Assembly: GCA_965200885.1 (NCBI GenBank)
Contig: OZ241737.1
Coordinates: forward strand, 1,922,001-1,986,000
Direction: 5' to 3'
From: MPNP01 sp026710155
GTDB lineage: Bacteria > Pseudomonadota > Alphaproteobacteria > Rhodobacterales > Rhodobacteraceae
DNA: 64,000 nucleotides
Shown piece by piece: positions 1 through 6,741 of the stretch. The position numbers and the translations under genes were made by a program. The notes below the pieces were generated by a model. That model searched no databases, had not been told where the DNA came from, and was given only the letters and a program-made list of their open reading frames with translations. Each line of letters begins with the position of its first letter. Position 1 is the stretch's first letter.

Positions 1-546
1 GGCATGTCCGCCGTCAGCCCGGAGCCTGGTGATCCCCGGAGCCTTGGCAAGAGCCCCTTGAACAACCCCGGGAGCTCCATCACGGTCCTGAACCGAGGCC
101 GGATGGACCACAATCCCCACCGGGGAACCTTCAACATCCGTCACGACATGACGCTTCCTCCCCTTGATCTTCCTGCCGGCATCATGGCCTCGCGGACCGC
201 CACATGCGGTGGTCTTGACACCCCGGCTGTCGATGATGCCGGCACCAGGGCCGGGGGAACGCCCGACAAGATGGCGGGCACATTCCTGCAAGCGCTGCAA
301 CATGCGGGTCAGGACACCGGATTTCGACCAGGCATGAAAACAGTTCCGGACCGTGGAAAAAGGAGGATGGGCATCGGGAAGCGCACGCCACTGGCATCCG
401 GTGCCGGGAAGGTGTTGCATGGCATCGGCAATCCGCCGCAAATCGGTCGTGCGGGGCCTTCCCCCACACCCCTGCTCCGGCAACAATGGTTCAATCAACT
501 CCCATTCACAATCTGTCAGGTTGCAGTGCAGTGTTTGTCCGCCCAT
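1..546 (-). CDS. IS5-family transposase, C-terminus cut by window edge
   Basis: The minus strand is open for 182 codons from an ATG at 546 to base 1. Its residues read as the N-terminal two thirds of an IS5-family DDE transposase. The N-terminal IS5 helix region comes first (LLPEQGCGGRPRTTDLRRI, then GTGCQWRALPDAHPPFSTV). The first catalytic Asp follows in IIDSRGVKTT, and then RGHDAGRKIKGRKRHVVTD. The remaining catalytic residues lie beyond the left edge. The GC-rich composition contrasts with the neighbouring AT-rich genes and fits a mobile element. The upstream terminal repeat should lie between about 550 and 715, but I could not fix it without the other end. Confidence 0.85.
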   Translation of the reverse strand, partial: MGGQTLHCNLTDCEWELIEPLLPEQGCGGRPRTTDLRRIADAMQHLPGTGCQWRALPDAHPPFSTVRNCFHAWSKSGVLTRMLQRLQECARHLVGRSPGPGAGIIDSRGVKTTACGGPRGHDAGRKIKGRKRHVVTDVEGSPVGIVVHPASVQDRDGAPGVVQGALAKAPGITRLRADGGHA

Positions 547-716
547 GTTTCTTCATGGCGGCTTGGTTGCAGCTCATGGTTTTCCTCCGTGTTCAGGGAT
601 GAAACAGGGGATCATGCATGACTCCGAACCAGGTCGCTTTCAACTTTCCTGAATTATGGAACAAACTCTAACTATCCCTTTGCTGGGTCCTTGCAGGGAA
701 TTGTCGATGGGAAGGG

Positions 717-1079
717 TCAGACCAGCAGGCTGATGATTGTTCCACCAATACCCAGGATCACGACAACGATTCCGAACGCCACGGCATAAACCTGGATGGA
801 CATGTTCCTGTCACGCTTGGCACTGTCCTCACGGAGCTTGGCAAATTCGGTGTCCCGCCTGGCATTGTCCTCCCCCATCTTGGCCTCAAGCTTGGCATTG
901 GCTTCGCCCAACTTGGCCTCAAGCTTGGCACTGTCCTCCCTCATGCCAGCGGTTGCTTCACCCATTTTGGCCTCCAGGAGTTTCCAGCCCCGGTCATAGC
1001 TTTCAGATATCGTGTTCATCCGTTCCTCCAGTACCGAAAGCCTGCGGTCAAGATCGATGGTTTTATCAGGCTCCGGCAT
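717..1079 (-). CDS. Coiled-coil protein with C-terminal membrane anchor (copy 1)
   Basis: About 120 residues from an ATG at 1079; an upstream in-frame TTG/ATG region reaches 1175 but is not conserved with copy 2. The N-terminus is acidic (MPEPDKTIDLDRRLSVLEERM). It is followed by heptad-like repeats of LEAKMGE/LEAKLGE and REDSAK, a probable coiled coil. It ends with one hydrophobic segment of about 23 residues (VYAVAFGIVVVILGIGGTII), a tail anchor. A closely similar copy lies at 2915-3244, and the two differ mainly in the number of KLEAKMGE-type units. Both have the same 29-bp element about 70 bp upstream. Function is unknown. The shape is that of DUF1640-like membrane coiled-coil proteins, but I do not claim membership. 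Confidence 0.7.
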   Translation of the reverse strand: MPEPDKTIDLDRRLSVLEERMNTISESYDRGWKLLEAKMGEATAGMREDSAKLEAKLGEANAKLEAKMGEDNARRDTEFAKLREDSAKRDRNMSIQVYAVAFGIVVVILGIGGTIISLLV

Positions 1080-1147
1080 GACCGTTACAATATATCCCCG
1101 GCACCGATTTGGCAAGTGGTATTTCCAGGATTGTTTTTTATTTGAGT

Positions 1148-1176
1148 GAATGGGGTGCAGGGTTCTCCCCGCCATT
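1148..1176 (-). promoter_or_regulatory. Shared upstream element, copy 1
   Basis: A 29-bp stretch with a GGGTTCTCCCCGCC core is repeated exactly at 3313-3341, and a diverged form lies at 5145-5174. Each copy sits about 70-90 bp upstream of a small membrane coiled-coil gene. On the transcribed strand it contains GGGG and CCCC blocks able to fold. It could be a 5' UTR structure, an attenuator or an operator. Conservation between duplicated units could also be simple shared ancestry. Confidence 0.45.
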
Positions 1177-1208
1177 CGGGAAAATACAAAAAACCGGATA
1201 GTCCGATC

Positions 1209-1300
1209 AGGAAAAATGGGAACTTCCTGACCACTCCACGTCGAATACCTTCAGGCACTGTTCTTTTCGGTAGGAGTCTTTTTCATTATGTCGTATGGAA
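1209..1300 (-). pseudogene. LysM-like gene remnant
   Basis: The minus strand encodes a tail ending CLKVFDVEWSGSSHFS, which matches the end of the LysM-like protein at 3958-4149 (CLKVFDVERW). Upstream residues in this frame (to 1509) do not continue the LysM domain, so only the 3' end of a third LysM-like copy seems to remain. Confidence 0.4.
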
Positions 1301-1321
1301 GTACTTGCCTTTCGTCTGGAT

Positions 1322-1585
1322 TTAGGGCCACCTAGCCCATAATTGGCGCTGTTGCCATGGGAACCCCCCATGTTGTTGCAGCTCTTGGCCGAGTTGCAGC
1401 CACACCTGTACTCCCTCCCGTGTTCGCACTCCATCAGGGGGCCATCTCTTTCTGGGATCAATGTGCCGGTGCACACGATACCCGGCAACCTCATCCCTTG
1501 AAGGGGCAACGGCCTCGGTCAGGGACTGCATCAACTCCTCGCCGAATTTCGTCATTTTCCTTCCATCTCGTTCATCTTCACTCAA
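1322..1585 (-). CDS. Small ORF, antitoxin-like N-terminus only
   Basis: An 87-residue frame whose residues 11-27 (MTKFGEELMQSLTEAVA) look like the start of HigA-type helix-turn-helix antitoxins. The following residues do not continue that fold, which suggests an antitoxin broken by a frameshift or recombination. No toxin partner is adjacent. It may be non-coding. Confidence 0.3.
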   Translation of the reverse strand: MSEDERDGRKMTKFGEELMQSLTEAVAPSRDEVAGYRVHRHIDPRKRWPPDGVRTREGVQVWLQLGQELQQHGGFPWQQRQLWARWP

Positions 1586-1625
1586 CCTCCGGGCCGAAAT
1601 GATCCTGAATCACTCATAATCTTGA

Positions 1626-2162
1626 CTAAGTGAACGTTTGGCGGTCCTGTTTATCACTCAGCCAATCAGGCTTGTTGCTTTCAAACTCTTCATTCTTGTG
1701 ACGTCTGTTCATGGCGATCCAGACCGAAAAGGCTTGCCTATCCCTTTTTGCGGAATTATTCAGCTTATCAATCATCACTTCTGCATCGACAATTGCATTG
1801 AGTACCTCGTCGGGTTGGAAACTTATTGCAGGATCGTAATCTGCCTCATGACGCAATTCCTGGAGGGTCACAAAATATACGGCAAAGTTCCTTATTGTTT
1901 CAGGGAACCTATCCATAACCGGCTTGCGCTTGCATTGGTTCTTGGCATAACCATGTTCGACGGCCCGATAGGCCTGGTTCCAGGCATGGCTACTCCTGTC
2001 GGGGGTTCCTTCCGGACCGACAAGGGTATCAGCACAATTGCGGCAAAGGGCGTGGAACATCGCATAATAGGCTGTACTCATGGCCCTATTCAGGTACGCT
2101 TGCCGGGGGTGATCCCGGTTGACCAATTCCCGGGCAATTGCAATGAGATCAGCCGGCGGCAA
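1626..2162 (-). CDS. HEPN-domain protein
   Basis: About 178 residues. The body is a HEPN-type helical protein: RAMSTAYYAMFHALCRNCAD near the N-terminus, AYRAVEHGYAKNQCK in the middle, and LQELRHEADYDP toward the end. This set is typical of small bacterial HEPN proteins, many of which are RNases or toxins. I place the start at the TTG at 2162, since AAGGA lies 8 bases upstream and residues then begin PPADLIAIAREL. An ATG at 2216 is open but would overlap the previous gene by 68 bp. With the TTG start the overlap is 14 bp, so the pair is probably translationally coupled. The partner gene directly upstream is characteristic of this family. Confidence 0.75.
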   Translation of the reverse strand: MPPADLIAIARELVNRDHPRQAYLNRAMSTAYYAMFHALCRNCADTLVGPEGTPDRSSHAWNQAYRAVEHGYAKNQCKRKPVMDRFPETIRNFAVYFVTLQELRHEADYDPAISFQPDEVLNAIVDAEVMIDKLNNSAKRDRQAFSVWIAMNRRHKNEEFESNKPDWLSDKQDRQTFT

Positions 2163-2457
2163 GAACTGTTTCCTTGGGAATCCTGAAGGAAAGAATGGGA
2201 AACCGGTCCAAGCCATTGGATAACTGTTTTATACGATCTCTAAGAGGGCCAATCACAGATGCAACTTTGTCTGGATCAAGCTGTTTGTCCTTTGTTTCAT
2301 AAAGCACCCAAATGCGCATGATGGGATCACCGTCCTGATCTTCGGTTTCCACGGAGTGCAAATCGCGAATTTTGACCCCGTTTCCAAATTCATCCTGTAA
2401 AATCCTTTTCAGTTCCTCATTCCTTTTTTTCAGGGCATCAGCATCATTTCCAGGCAT
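2149..2457 (-). CDS. Partner protein of the HEPN gene
   Basis: 102 residues from the ATG at 2457, which has AGGAG 7 bases upstream; the frame is open to 2511 but without that support. The protein starts with a charged helix (ALKKRNEELKRILQDEF). It continues with a compact domain containing DQDGDPIMRIWVLYET, KQLDPDKVASVIGPLRDRI and RFPILSFRIPKE. Small proteins of this pattern commonly lie directly upstream of HEPN genes in Proteobacteria, so an antitoxin or regulator role is plausible. No nucleotidyltransferase (MNT) motif is present, so this is not a classical HEPN/MNT pair. Confidence 0.65.
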   Translation of the reverse strand: MPGNDADALKKRNEELKRILQDEFGNGVKIRDLHSVETEDQDGDPIMRIWVLYETKDKQLDPDKVASVIGPLRDRIKQLSNGLDRFPILSFRIPKETVLAAG

Positions 2458-2540
2458 TGGCAATCTCCTTCTCCGAATCCCGGAAATAAGGTCTTGCCCA
2501 CCTGCTGTCAAGAAAAAAAGTCCTGCTGTTCCCGTGGGTG

Positions 2541-2792
2541 TTACTTTTCTGGCAGCAGGAAGCAGTCACCCAACCTGACCTTGTAACAAGGGCTCAGGTT
2601 GTTGAGCTCGTAGATATCCCGCCAGCGTTCCCGGTCACCAAGTTCCCAAACGGCCAGATCGGAAAATCTTCTGTCGCCCCGCTGCATGCAGACTTTCCAG
2701 GGCTTGACCCTGAGACTTGCCGATGCAGGATCATAGTCCCCGCCCTGCCAGGTAATGGTTTCATTCACCCTTGCCAAGTCGGCATGCTTCAT
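2541..2792 (-). CDS. Small LysM-like protein (copy A)
   Basis: 83 residues. The C-terminal half (RRFSDLAVWELGDRERWRDIYELNN, then VRLGDCFLLPE) follows the LysM pattern of a short helix pair ending in a G-D/Q-x-L strand. There is no signal peptide or membrane segment. It shares this pattern with 3958-4149, so the island carries at least two LysM-like genes alternating with membrane coiled-coil genes. There is no strong ribosome site. It might act in the cytoplasm, as in phage- or contractile-injection-type LysM proteins, but that is only a guess. Confidence 0.55.
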   Translation of the reverse strand: MKHADLARVNETITWQGGDYDPASASLRVKPWKVCMQRGDRRFSDLAVWELGDRERWRDIYELNNLSPCYKVRLGDCFLLPEK

Positions 2793-2914
2793 CGTCAGCT
2801 GGTGGATGGTGGCATTATCCTTTTATCGGTAGTTCGGTGTACCCCCGGTTGGCAATCATGCCGTAAAATATTGACATCACAAGTTATTTGGTGAATTGTT
2901 TTCGTTTTGAAGCT

Positions 2915-3244
2915 TCAGACCAGGAGGCTGATGATTGTACCACCAATACCCAGGATCACGACAACGATTCCGAACGCCACGGCATAAACCTGGATGGACA
3001 TGTTCCGGTCACGTTTGGCACTGTCCTCCCGGAGCTTGGCAAATTCGGTGTCCCGCCTGGCATTGTCCTCCCTCATGCCGGCGGTTGCTTTCCCCATCTT
3101 CGCCTCCAACTTGGCATTGTCTTCGCCCATCTTGGCCTCAAGGAGTTTCCAGCCCCTGTCATAACTCTCAGATATCGTGTTCATGCGTTCCTCCAACACC
3201 GAAAGCCCGCGGTCAAGATCGATGGTTTTATCAGGCTCCGGCAT
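2915..3244 (-). CDS. Coiled-coil protein with C-terminal membrane anchor (copy 2)
   Basis: 109 residues from the ATG at 3244. It is nearly identical to copy 1 (717-1079) at both ends: the same MPEPDKTIDLD start, the same RNMSIQVYAVAFGIVVVILG anchor and the same C-terminus. It has a shorter set of coiled-coil units (LEAKMGEDNAKLEAKMGKA). DNA similarity continues upstream through the shared element at 3313-3341. The two genes therefore lie in a direct duplication of roughly 430-470 bp units spaced about 2.2 kb apart, with the HEPN module and a LysM-like gene between them. Confidence 0.7.
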   Translation of the reverse strand: MPEPDKTIDLDRGLSVLEERMNTISESYDRGWKLLEAKMGEDNAKLEAKMGKATAGMREDNARRDTEFAKLREDSAKRDRNMSIQVYAVAFGIVVVILGIGGTIISLLV

Positions 3245-3312
3245 GACCGTTACAATATATGACCGGCACCGATTTGGCAAGTGGTATCTTCAGGATTGTT
3301 TTTTATTTCAGC

Positions 3313-3341
3313 GAATGGGGTGCAGGGTTCTCCCCGCCATT
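3313..3341 (-). promoter_or_regulatory. Shared upstream element, copy 2
   Basis: Identical to 1148-1176 and at the same distance (about 70 bp) from the start of coiled-coil copy 2. See the copy at 1148 for interpretation. Confidence 0.45.
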
Positions 3342-3571
3342 GGGATTTTCATTAAGATTCACTTAAGAATTCATCATTTGTAACTATCCAGGTATCCTGA
3401 GTGCCCTAAAAACAGGCAAAACCGGAATCCCCCAATATATTTTTCTGCACAATCCTTTACATTTCTGTCTGTAAAAAGTCCGAAACCTTCAGGATATAGA
3501 CAAAAAATCCGATGAAGTTCGATACATTGACAAGTTTCATACCTGAATAGTTACATTATGGAGCAGAATAC

Positions 3572-3892
3572 TTGCACAGTTGGAAGGAAGCAAAGAGCTA
3601 TGACAGAAGAAAGAAACAAGAAACAGGACTCGGCATATTTGATTTCAATATCAGCAACATTTATTTCCACCAATACGCTATTAGTGAAGTGGAACTAACT
3701 GAAATAGATAAGAGTTTAGATGAAATCTTTGAGAAGATGGATATCTTGGAAGAAACCTATCCAACAACAGAATGGAAATACAATGCCAAAAATTTTGAAG
3801 AATATAAAGAAGCACTTGACACCTACTGGGAGCAGATTGGAAATGCCGTTTTGGAATCGATGGAAGCAATCGCACAACGGATAAGGATTTAG
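3572..3892 (+). CDS. Hypothetical acidic helical protein
   Basis: 106 residues on the plus strand, AT-rich. The C-terminal 70 residues are acidic and probably helical (LTEIDKSLDEIFEKMDILEE, then NFEEYKEALDTYWEQ). A different frame starting ATG at 3600 has a better ribosome site (GGAAGG upstream) and reads 32 codons with a hydrophobic stretch (AYLISISATFISTNTLL) before stopping. The intact gene may therefore have started there and been frameshifted. Family not recognised. Confidence 0.4.
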   Translation: MHSWKEAKSYDRRKKQETGLGIFDFNISNIYFHQYAISEVELTEIDKSLDEIFEKMDILEETYPTTEWKYNAKNFEEYKEALDTYWEQIGNAVLESMEAIAQRIRI

Positions 3893-3957
3893 GTTGGTAG
3901 ACATTGCCCATGGCATTCTGTACCCCATTCAGTAGAATGAATGGGGTACCTTCCACA

Positions 3958-4149
3958 TCACCACCGCTCCACGTCGAAGACCTTCAGGCAGTCACCCGCA
4001 CGGTAGGGATTGTCTCTGGAGATGTCGTTGAGCCGGGCGATCTCCCGCCAGCGTTCATGGTCGCCGTAGACCTTCCGGGCTATGAGGCTGAGCTTCCTGT
4101 CGGTGCGTTCAACTACATAGCCATAACACCCCTTGCCCTGCCATTTCAT
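3958..4149 (-). CDS. Small LysM-like protein (copy B)
   Basis: 63 residues from the ATG at 4149; a TTG at 4194 in the same frame is an alternative. Residues LSLIARKVYGDHERWREIARLND followed by NPYRAGDCLKVF are a clear LysM pattern (helix, helix, then G-D-x-L strand). There is no signal peptide. Its last residues recur in the remnant at 1209-1300. It lies just downstream of the broken ImmA gene on the same strand. Confidence 0.6.
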   Translation of the reverse strand: MKWQGKGCYGYVVERTDRKLSLIARKVYGDHERWREIARLNDISRDNPYRAGDCLKVFDVERW

Positions 4150-4153
4150 GGTG

Positions 4154-4780
4154 TCATCGAGCTTGCTTTTTCCTTGACTGTGTGAAAGGATCAACTCGTG
4201 GAACCTTCCGCTTCATGGGAATGTTTATTTTTCTTTCTTTCCCCCCCCCCCCCGCCAATTGGTTTTTAATGAGGGGTTTATTGGCTAGTCCCAAGCGAAT
4301 GCACATTGATTGTTTTGAAACCTTGAGCAGCCTTGCCATTCCCTCGATGGTTTCAGGCGATTTGTCCCGGTTCCTGGCTTCCCATTCGGCTTGCACCAGT
4401 TTCCTGGGCATCAGAAGGTTGGCGGCAAAACGGTTGGCATATGTTTCCTCCTTGGGTCCGATCAAGGTATTGTGGTACTTGCCACACTAGGTACTGCGAT
4501 AAGCCCGGTCATCGTCCAGACCATCCCCGATCAGTGTACGGTGCAGCATGTAATGACCGAGTTCATGGGCCAGGGTGAATCTCTGGCGGGTAAGGGGATC
4601 ATTGGCTGCAACGGTGATCAGGAAGGTATCACCCACTCGTTCCAGCATGCCTGATATACCCTTTGCCAGATTGGCCTTACGGTATTGGACTCCCAGTTTT
4701 TCCGGAAGCACGTTAACATCAACAGGTACTTCTTCCCTGGCCTTGGCCAGGATCCGCCACTGTTCATCAAAACTGATTAT
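4154..4780 (-). pseudogene. ImmA/IrrE-family metallo-endopeptidase, broken
   Basis: One reading frame from about 4780 to 4154 encodes an ImmA/IrrE-type zinc protease: TLAHELGHYMLH (HExxH), then GDGLDDDRAYRST, then KYHNTLIGPKEETYANRFAANLLMP. A TAG at 4487-4489 interrupts it between RAYRST and the next conserved block. The codon sitting 7 bases after an AGGAGG site is ATA (4780-4778), not ATG. Both defects point to a decayed gene, although the first part alone (from 4711 or 4780) could still be made. The 3' end runs into a tract of 13 C (plus strand 4241-4253). These proteases usually cleave a partner repressor, but no repressor gene is visible here. Confidence 0.75.
4241..4253. repeat. Homopolymer tract, 13 C
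   Basis: Thirteen consecutive C on the plus strand, inside the 3' end of the ImmA frame, where they encode a run of Gly. A tract this long is prone to slippage and to sequencing error. Confidence 0.9.
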
Positions 4781-5064
4781 GTTTCTTCCTCCTTATCGTC
4801 TTGGGAACTTGCAATATCATCCGCCCGATCCTTTGTAATCGAGGCAATAATTGGCAAGTAGTGCTCTACAATATCATGCAGGTTGTCCTGTAAATGTTCA
4901 TTGGATTTTCTCTCGGCTGTCTCTTCTGCAATTTTGGTTGCCTCTTCGGTTGCCTGTTTTCTGGCAACTTCCCGAAAGTGTCTCCATGCAAAAAAGCCGC
5001 CCAGAACCAGTGCAACAGTTACGACTCCCAGTGCAAGAAATATAGACGGGGATTGTAAATAAAT
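4777..5064 (-). CDS. Membrane-anchored coiled-coil protein, start unresolved
   Basis: An open frame of about 95 codons with no ATG, GTG or TTG near its beginning. It encodes an N-terminal membrane segment (IFLALGVVTVALVLGGFFAW). A charged, probably coiled-coil region follows (REVARKQATEEATKIAEETAERK), then HLQDNLHDIVEHYLPIIAS and an acidic tail. The stop TAA (4777-4779) overlaps the ImmA start region, so the two were probably one operon. The frame opens inside a perfect 12-bp inverted repeat (5049-5074). An ATG at 5084 is in another frame, so a single-base shift may have separated the gene from its start. Confidence 0.5.
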   Translation of the reverse strand: MYLQSPSIFLALGVVTVALVLGGFFAWRHFREVARKQATEEATKIAEETAERKSNEHLQDNLHDIVEHYLPIIASITKDRADDIASSQDDKEEET

Positions 5065-5074
5065 TTACAATCCC
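5049..5074. promoter_or_regulatory. Perfect 12-bp palindrome at the 5' end of the 4777-5064 gene
   Basis: GGGATTGTAAAT and its exact complement flank a 2-base centre. It lies exactly where translation of the downstream (minus-strand) gene would begin. It could be a repressor operator or a hairpin that hides the start. Confidence 0.5.
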
Positions 5075-5144
5075 TTGTCGGCATTCGCGAGAAAACCATT
5101 GTCCACAAATCATCCTGATCCATCATTCGTATTTGTATTTCACT

Positions 5145-5174
5145 GAGTGAAAAGCGGGTTGTCCCCGCCATTGG
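5145..5174 (-). promoter_or_regulatory. Shared upstream element, diverged copy / possible terminator
   Basis: It has the GTCCCCGCCATTGG core of the elements at 1148 and 3313, and again lies upstream of a small membrane coiled-coil gene. On the minus strand it reads GCGGG-GACAA-CCCGC-TTTT, a short hairpin followed by T residues, so it could also terminate transcription from the right. Confidence 0.4.
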
Positions 5175-5184
5175 TCAAAACAGA

Positions 5185-5508
5185 AAAACATCACCTAAAC
5201 ACCACTGCAAATGGACCAAGACAAGCTGATGTTTATCTGGTTGATATAGTTTTACCAATCAAGTCATGTTTGAATCTTTGCGTGTAATGGATGGTAAATT
5301 CATCAACTGTGATGTTTTAATCGGGATGGATATTATTGGTGCAGGAGATTTTGCAAGATCTAATATGAATAATGAAACCTTGCTAACATTCCAATTTCCT
5401 CCTGCACATCAAATTGGTTTTGTTCACGAAATCCAAGTTGGACAAGGAAAACCAGGATTTAGGAAACCTTCCCAAACCAAAACAAGAAAAAACGAAAAAG
5501 AAGATTGA
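5185..5508 (+). pseudogene. Retropepsin-like aspartic protease fragment
   Basis: The frame from 5266 encodes CDVLIGMDIIGAGDFARSN and TFQFPPAHQIGF. This matches the C-terminal half of small bacterial retropepsin-like proteins (VLIGMDII-GDFA...F-F--P). The preceding part (ADVYLVDIVLPIK, 5209-5261) is in another frame, so one frameshift separates them. The N-terminal D-S/T-G active-site region is missing. It lies just before an IS1595-like terminal sequence at 5528-5548 and may have been cargo of such an element. Confidence 0.5.
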
Positions 5509-5527
5509 AATAACATCAATACCATTT

Positions 5528-5548
5528 GGGGAAACAAGTATATAATCC
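5528..5548. repeat. Solitary IS1595-like terminal sequence
   Basis: A 21-bp sequence ending AAGTATATAATCC is repeated exactly at 20222-20242. Its last 13 bases match the inverted repeat of the MITE at 40254-40421. No opposite-orientation partner was found nearby. Confidence 0.45.
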
Positions 5549-5617
5549 CCTAATATTTGCAATGTCTGCGGTGGCCCTGCTTCAACTGTCTCTGCATTTG
5601 GAAAGACACGGCGAAAT

Positions 5618-5722
5618 TGGTGGGTTAGGTGGGATTCAAACCCATAAAGCCTGTGGGTTAGCACCGACAACCCCGAATGCCGAATGCGAAGCGGGTGCGT
5701 CTATCAATTTCGCCACTAGCCA
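5618..5722 (-). tRNA. Degenerate tRNA-Leu-like sequence
   Basis: On the minus strand from 5722, TGGCGAAATTGATAGACGCA is a class II tRNA D-arm of Leu type. A long variable arm and a T-arm (TGGG-TTTGAAT-CCCA) follow, and the sequence ends ACCCACCA with CCA encoded. The acceptor stem has mismatches at pairs 1-72 and 4-69. The anticodon region contains a tandem 7-bp duplication (plus strand 5673-5679 and 5680-5686) that destroys the stem. Without one copy the loop would be TTCGCAT, which is not a Leu anticodon. It is most likely a tRNA pseudogene. Confidence 0.45.
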
Positions 5723-5891
5723 CTCAATTAAATCTACCATACTAATAGTGTGAAAAATAATTCGTTTTATCCCTTTATCACCACGATAGATATTGTGATC
5801 CAAGGAAAAGACAGTAAAGGTGGAGGTAAAACAACTTTTTGGATGGCCAATCCTCCGATCATTCCAAGCAAATGATTTTGTCAAAGGCTGC

Positions 5892-6740
5892 CTAAATCAA
5901 CCTGTACTGCTTTGCCTTGTTTCGAAGGAAGGGCAGTCCTTCATCCATTACCTCGGTATTGCTGTTGGCGACGGGACGCCAGACACATAATCCATTTGCA
6001 ATTTCTGGTGGTAGTTCAATAAAACTTTCCATTGCCATTCCACCGTCAAACCCAACGGCTGCCAGCCCGGCAAAAATTTCATCCCAATCACAGGTTCCAC
6101 ACCCAGGTGTTCCCCTGTCACTCTCGGAGAGATGAATGTATTTTAAATATTTTGACGCATCAATTATACCATTCACAACACCTTTTTCCTCGATGTTCAT
6201 GTGATAAGTGTCAAGGTGAATGAACACATTATCATTGCCGATGCGTTCAATTAGATCCCGAGCTTGCCAACCGGTGTTGAGCAAATGGGTTTCATATCTA
6301 TTTACCGGTTCAATGCCAAATAGCAATCCCAGGGATTTGGCATATCGGCCTATTATATCTAAAGCGTAAGCTACATTGTCAATTTCTGCACTGGTAGGTG
6401 GAAAACCGGTTCGTTCTCCTATTCCGCCAAATGTGACTCCAGTCAGTGCATCCGCTCCCATTTCCTTGGACTTGTTCAGGGCAATTTTCAGGAAAGATAT
6501 TGCACCTTCCGGATTACTTGAAGGCCAACTACCTTCGGGCAAACCCAATGAACACACTGCCTTCAATTCATATTTTTCCAGCAGTTTGCGTGTATGAACC
6601 GTATCAACAATTGATGGATCCAATAAAGGAATTTCCACAAAATCCACATTGTATCCTGCTGCCGAACAAACCCCCAGTTCAGCTCCTTCACGATCCCATT
6701 TCATTGTCCACATGCAAGCATGTACGCCGAATCCCTTCAT
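5892..6740 (-). CDS. Sugar phosphate isomerase/epimerase, TIM barrel
   Basis: 282 residues of the xylose-isomerase-like TIM-barrel family (AP_endonuc_2 fold). Residues show the expected metal/substrate positions: GIEPVNRYETHLLN (Glu), VFIHLDTYHMNIEE (Asp and His), IHLSESDRGTPGCGTCDWDEIF and AMESFI. The pattern resembles tagatose/psicose 3-epimerase relatives, so a keto-sugar epimerase is likely, but the substrate cannot be read. It is the last gene of the sugar ABC operon, one base after the preceding stop, so it probably works on the imported sugar. Confidence 0.85.
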   Translation of the reverse strand: MKGFGVHACMWTMKWDREGAELGVCSAAGYNVDFVEIPLLDPSIVDTVHTRKLLEKYELKAVCSLGLPEGSWPSSNPEGAISFLKIALNKSKEMGADALTGVTFGGIGERTGFPPTSAEIDNVAYALDIIGRYAKSLGLLFGIEPVNRYETHLLNTGWQARDLIERIGNDNVFIHLDTYHMNIEEKGVVNGIIDASKYLKYIHLSESDRGTPGCGTCDWDEIFAGLAAVGFDGGMAMESFIELPPEIANGLCVWRPVANSNTEVMDEGLPFLRNKAKQYRLI

Positions 6741-6741
6741 C

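Noticed and set aside
737..1081. Plus-strand ORF rich in Trp-His-Cys-Pro repeats (and the similar one at 2935-3246)
   Set aside because: Antisense shadow of the coiled-coil repeats; the residue pattern is a by-product of the LEAKMGE codons.
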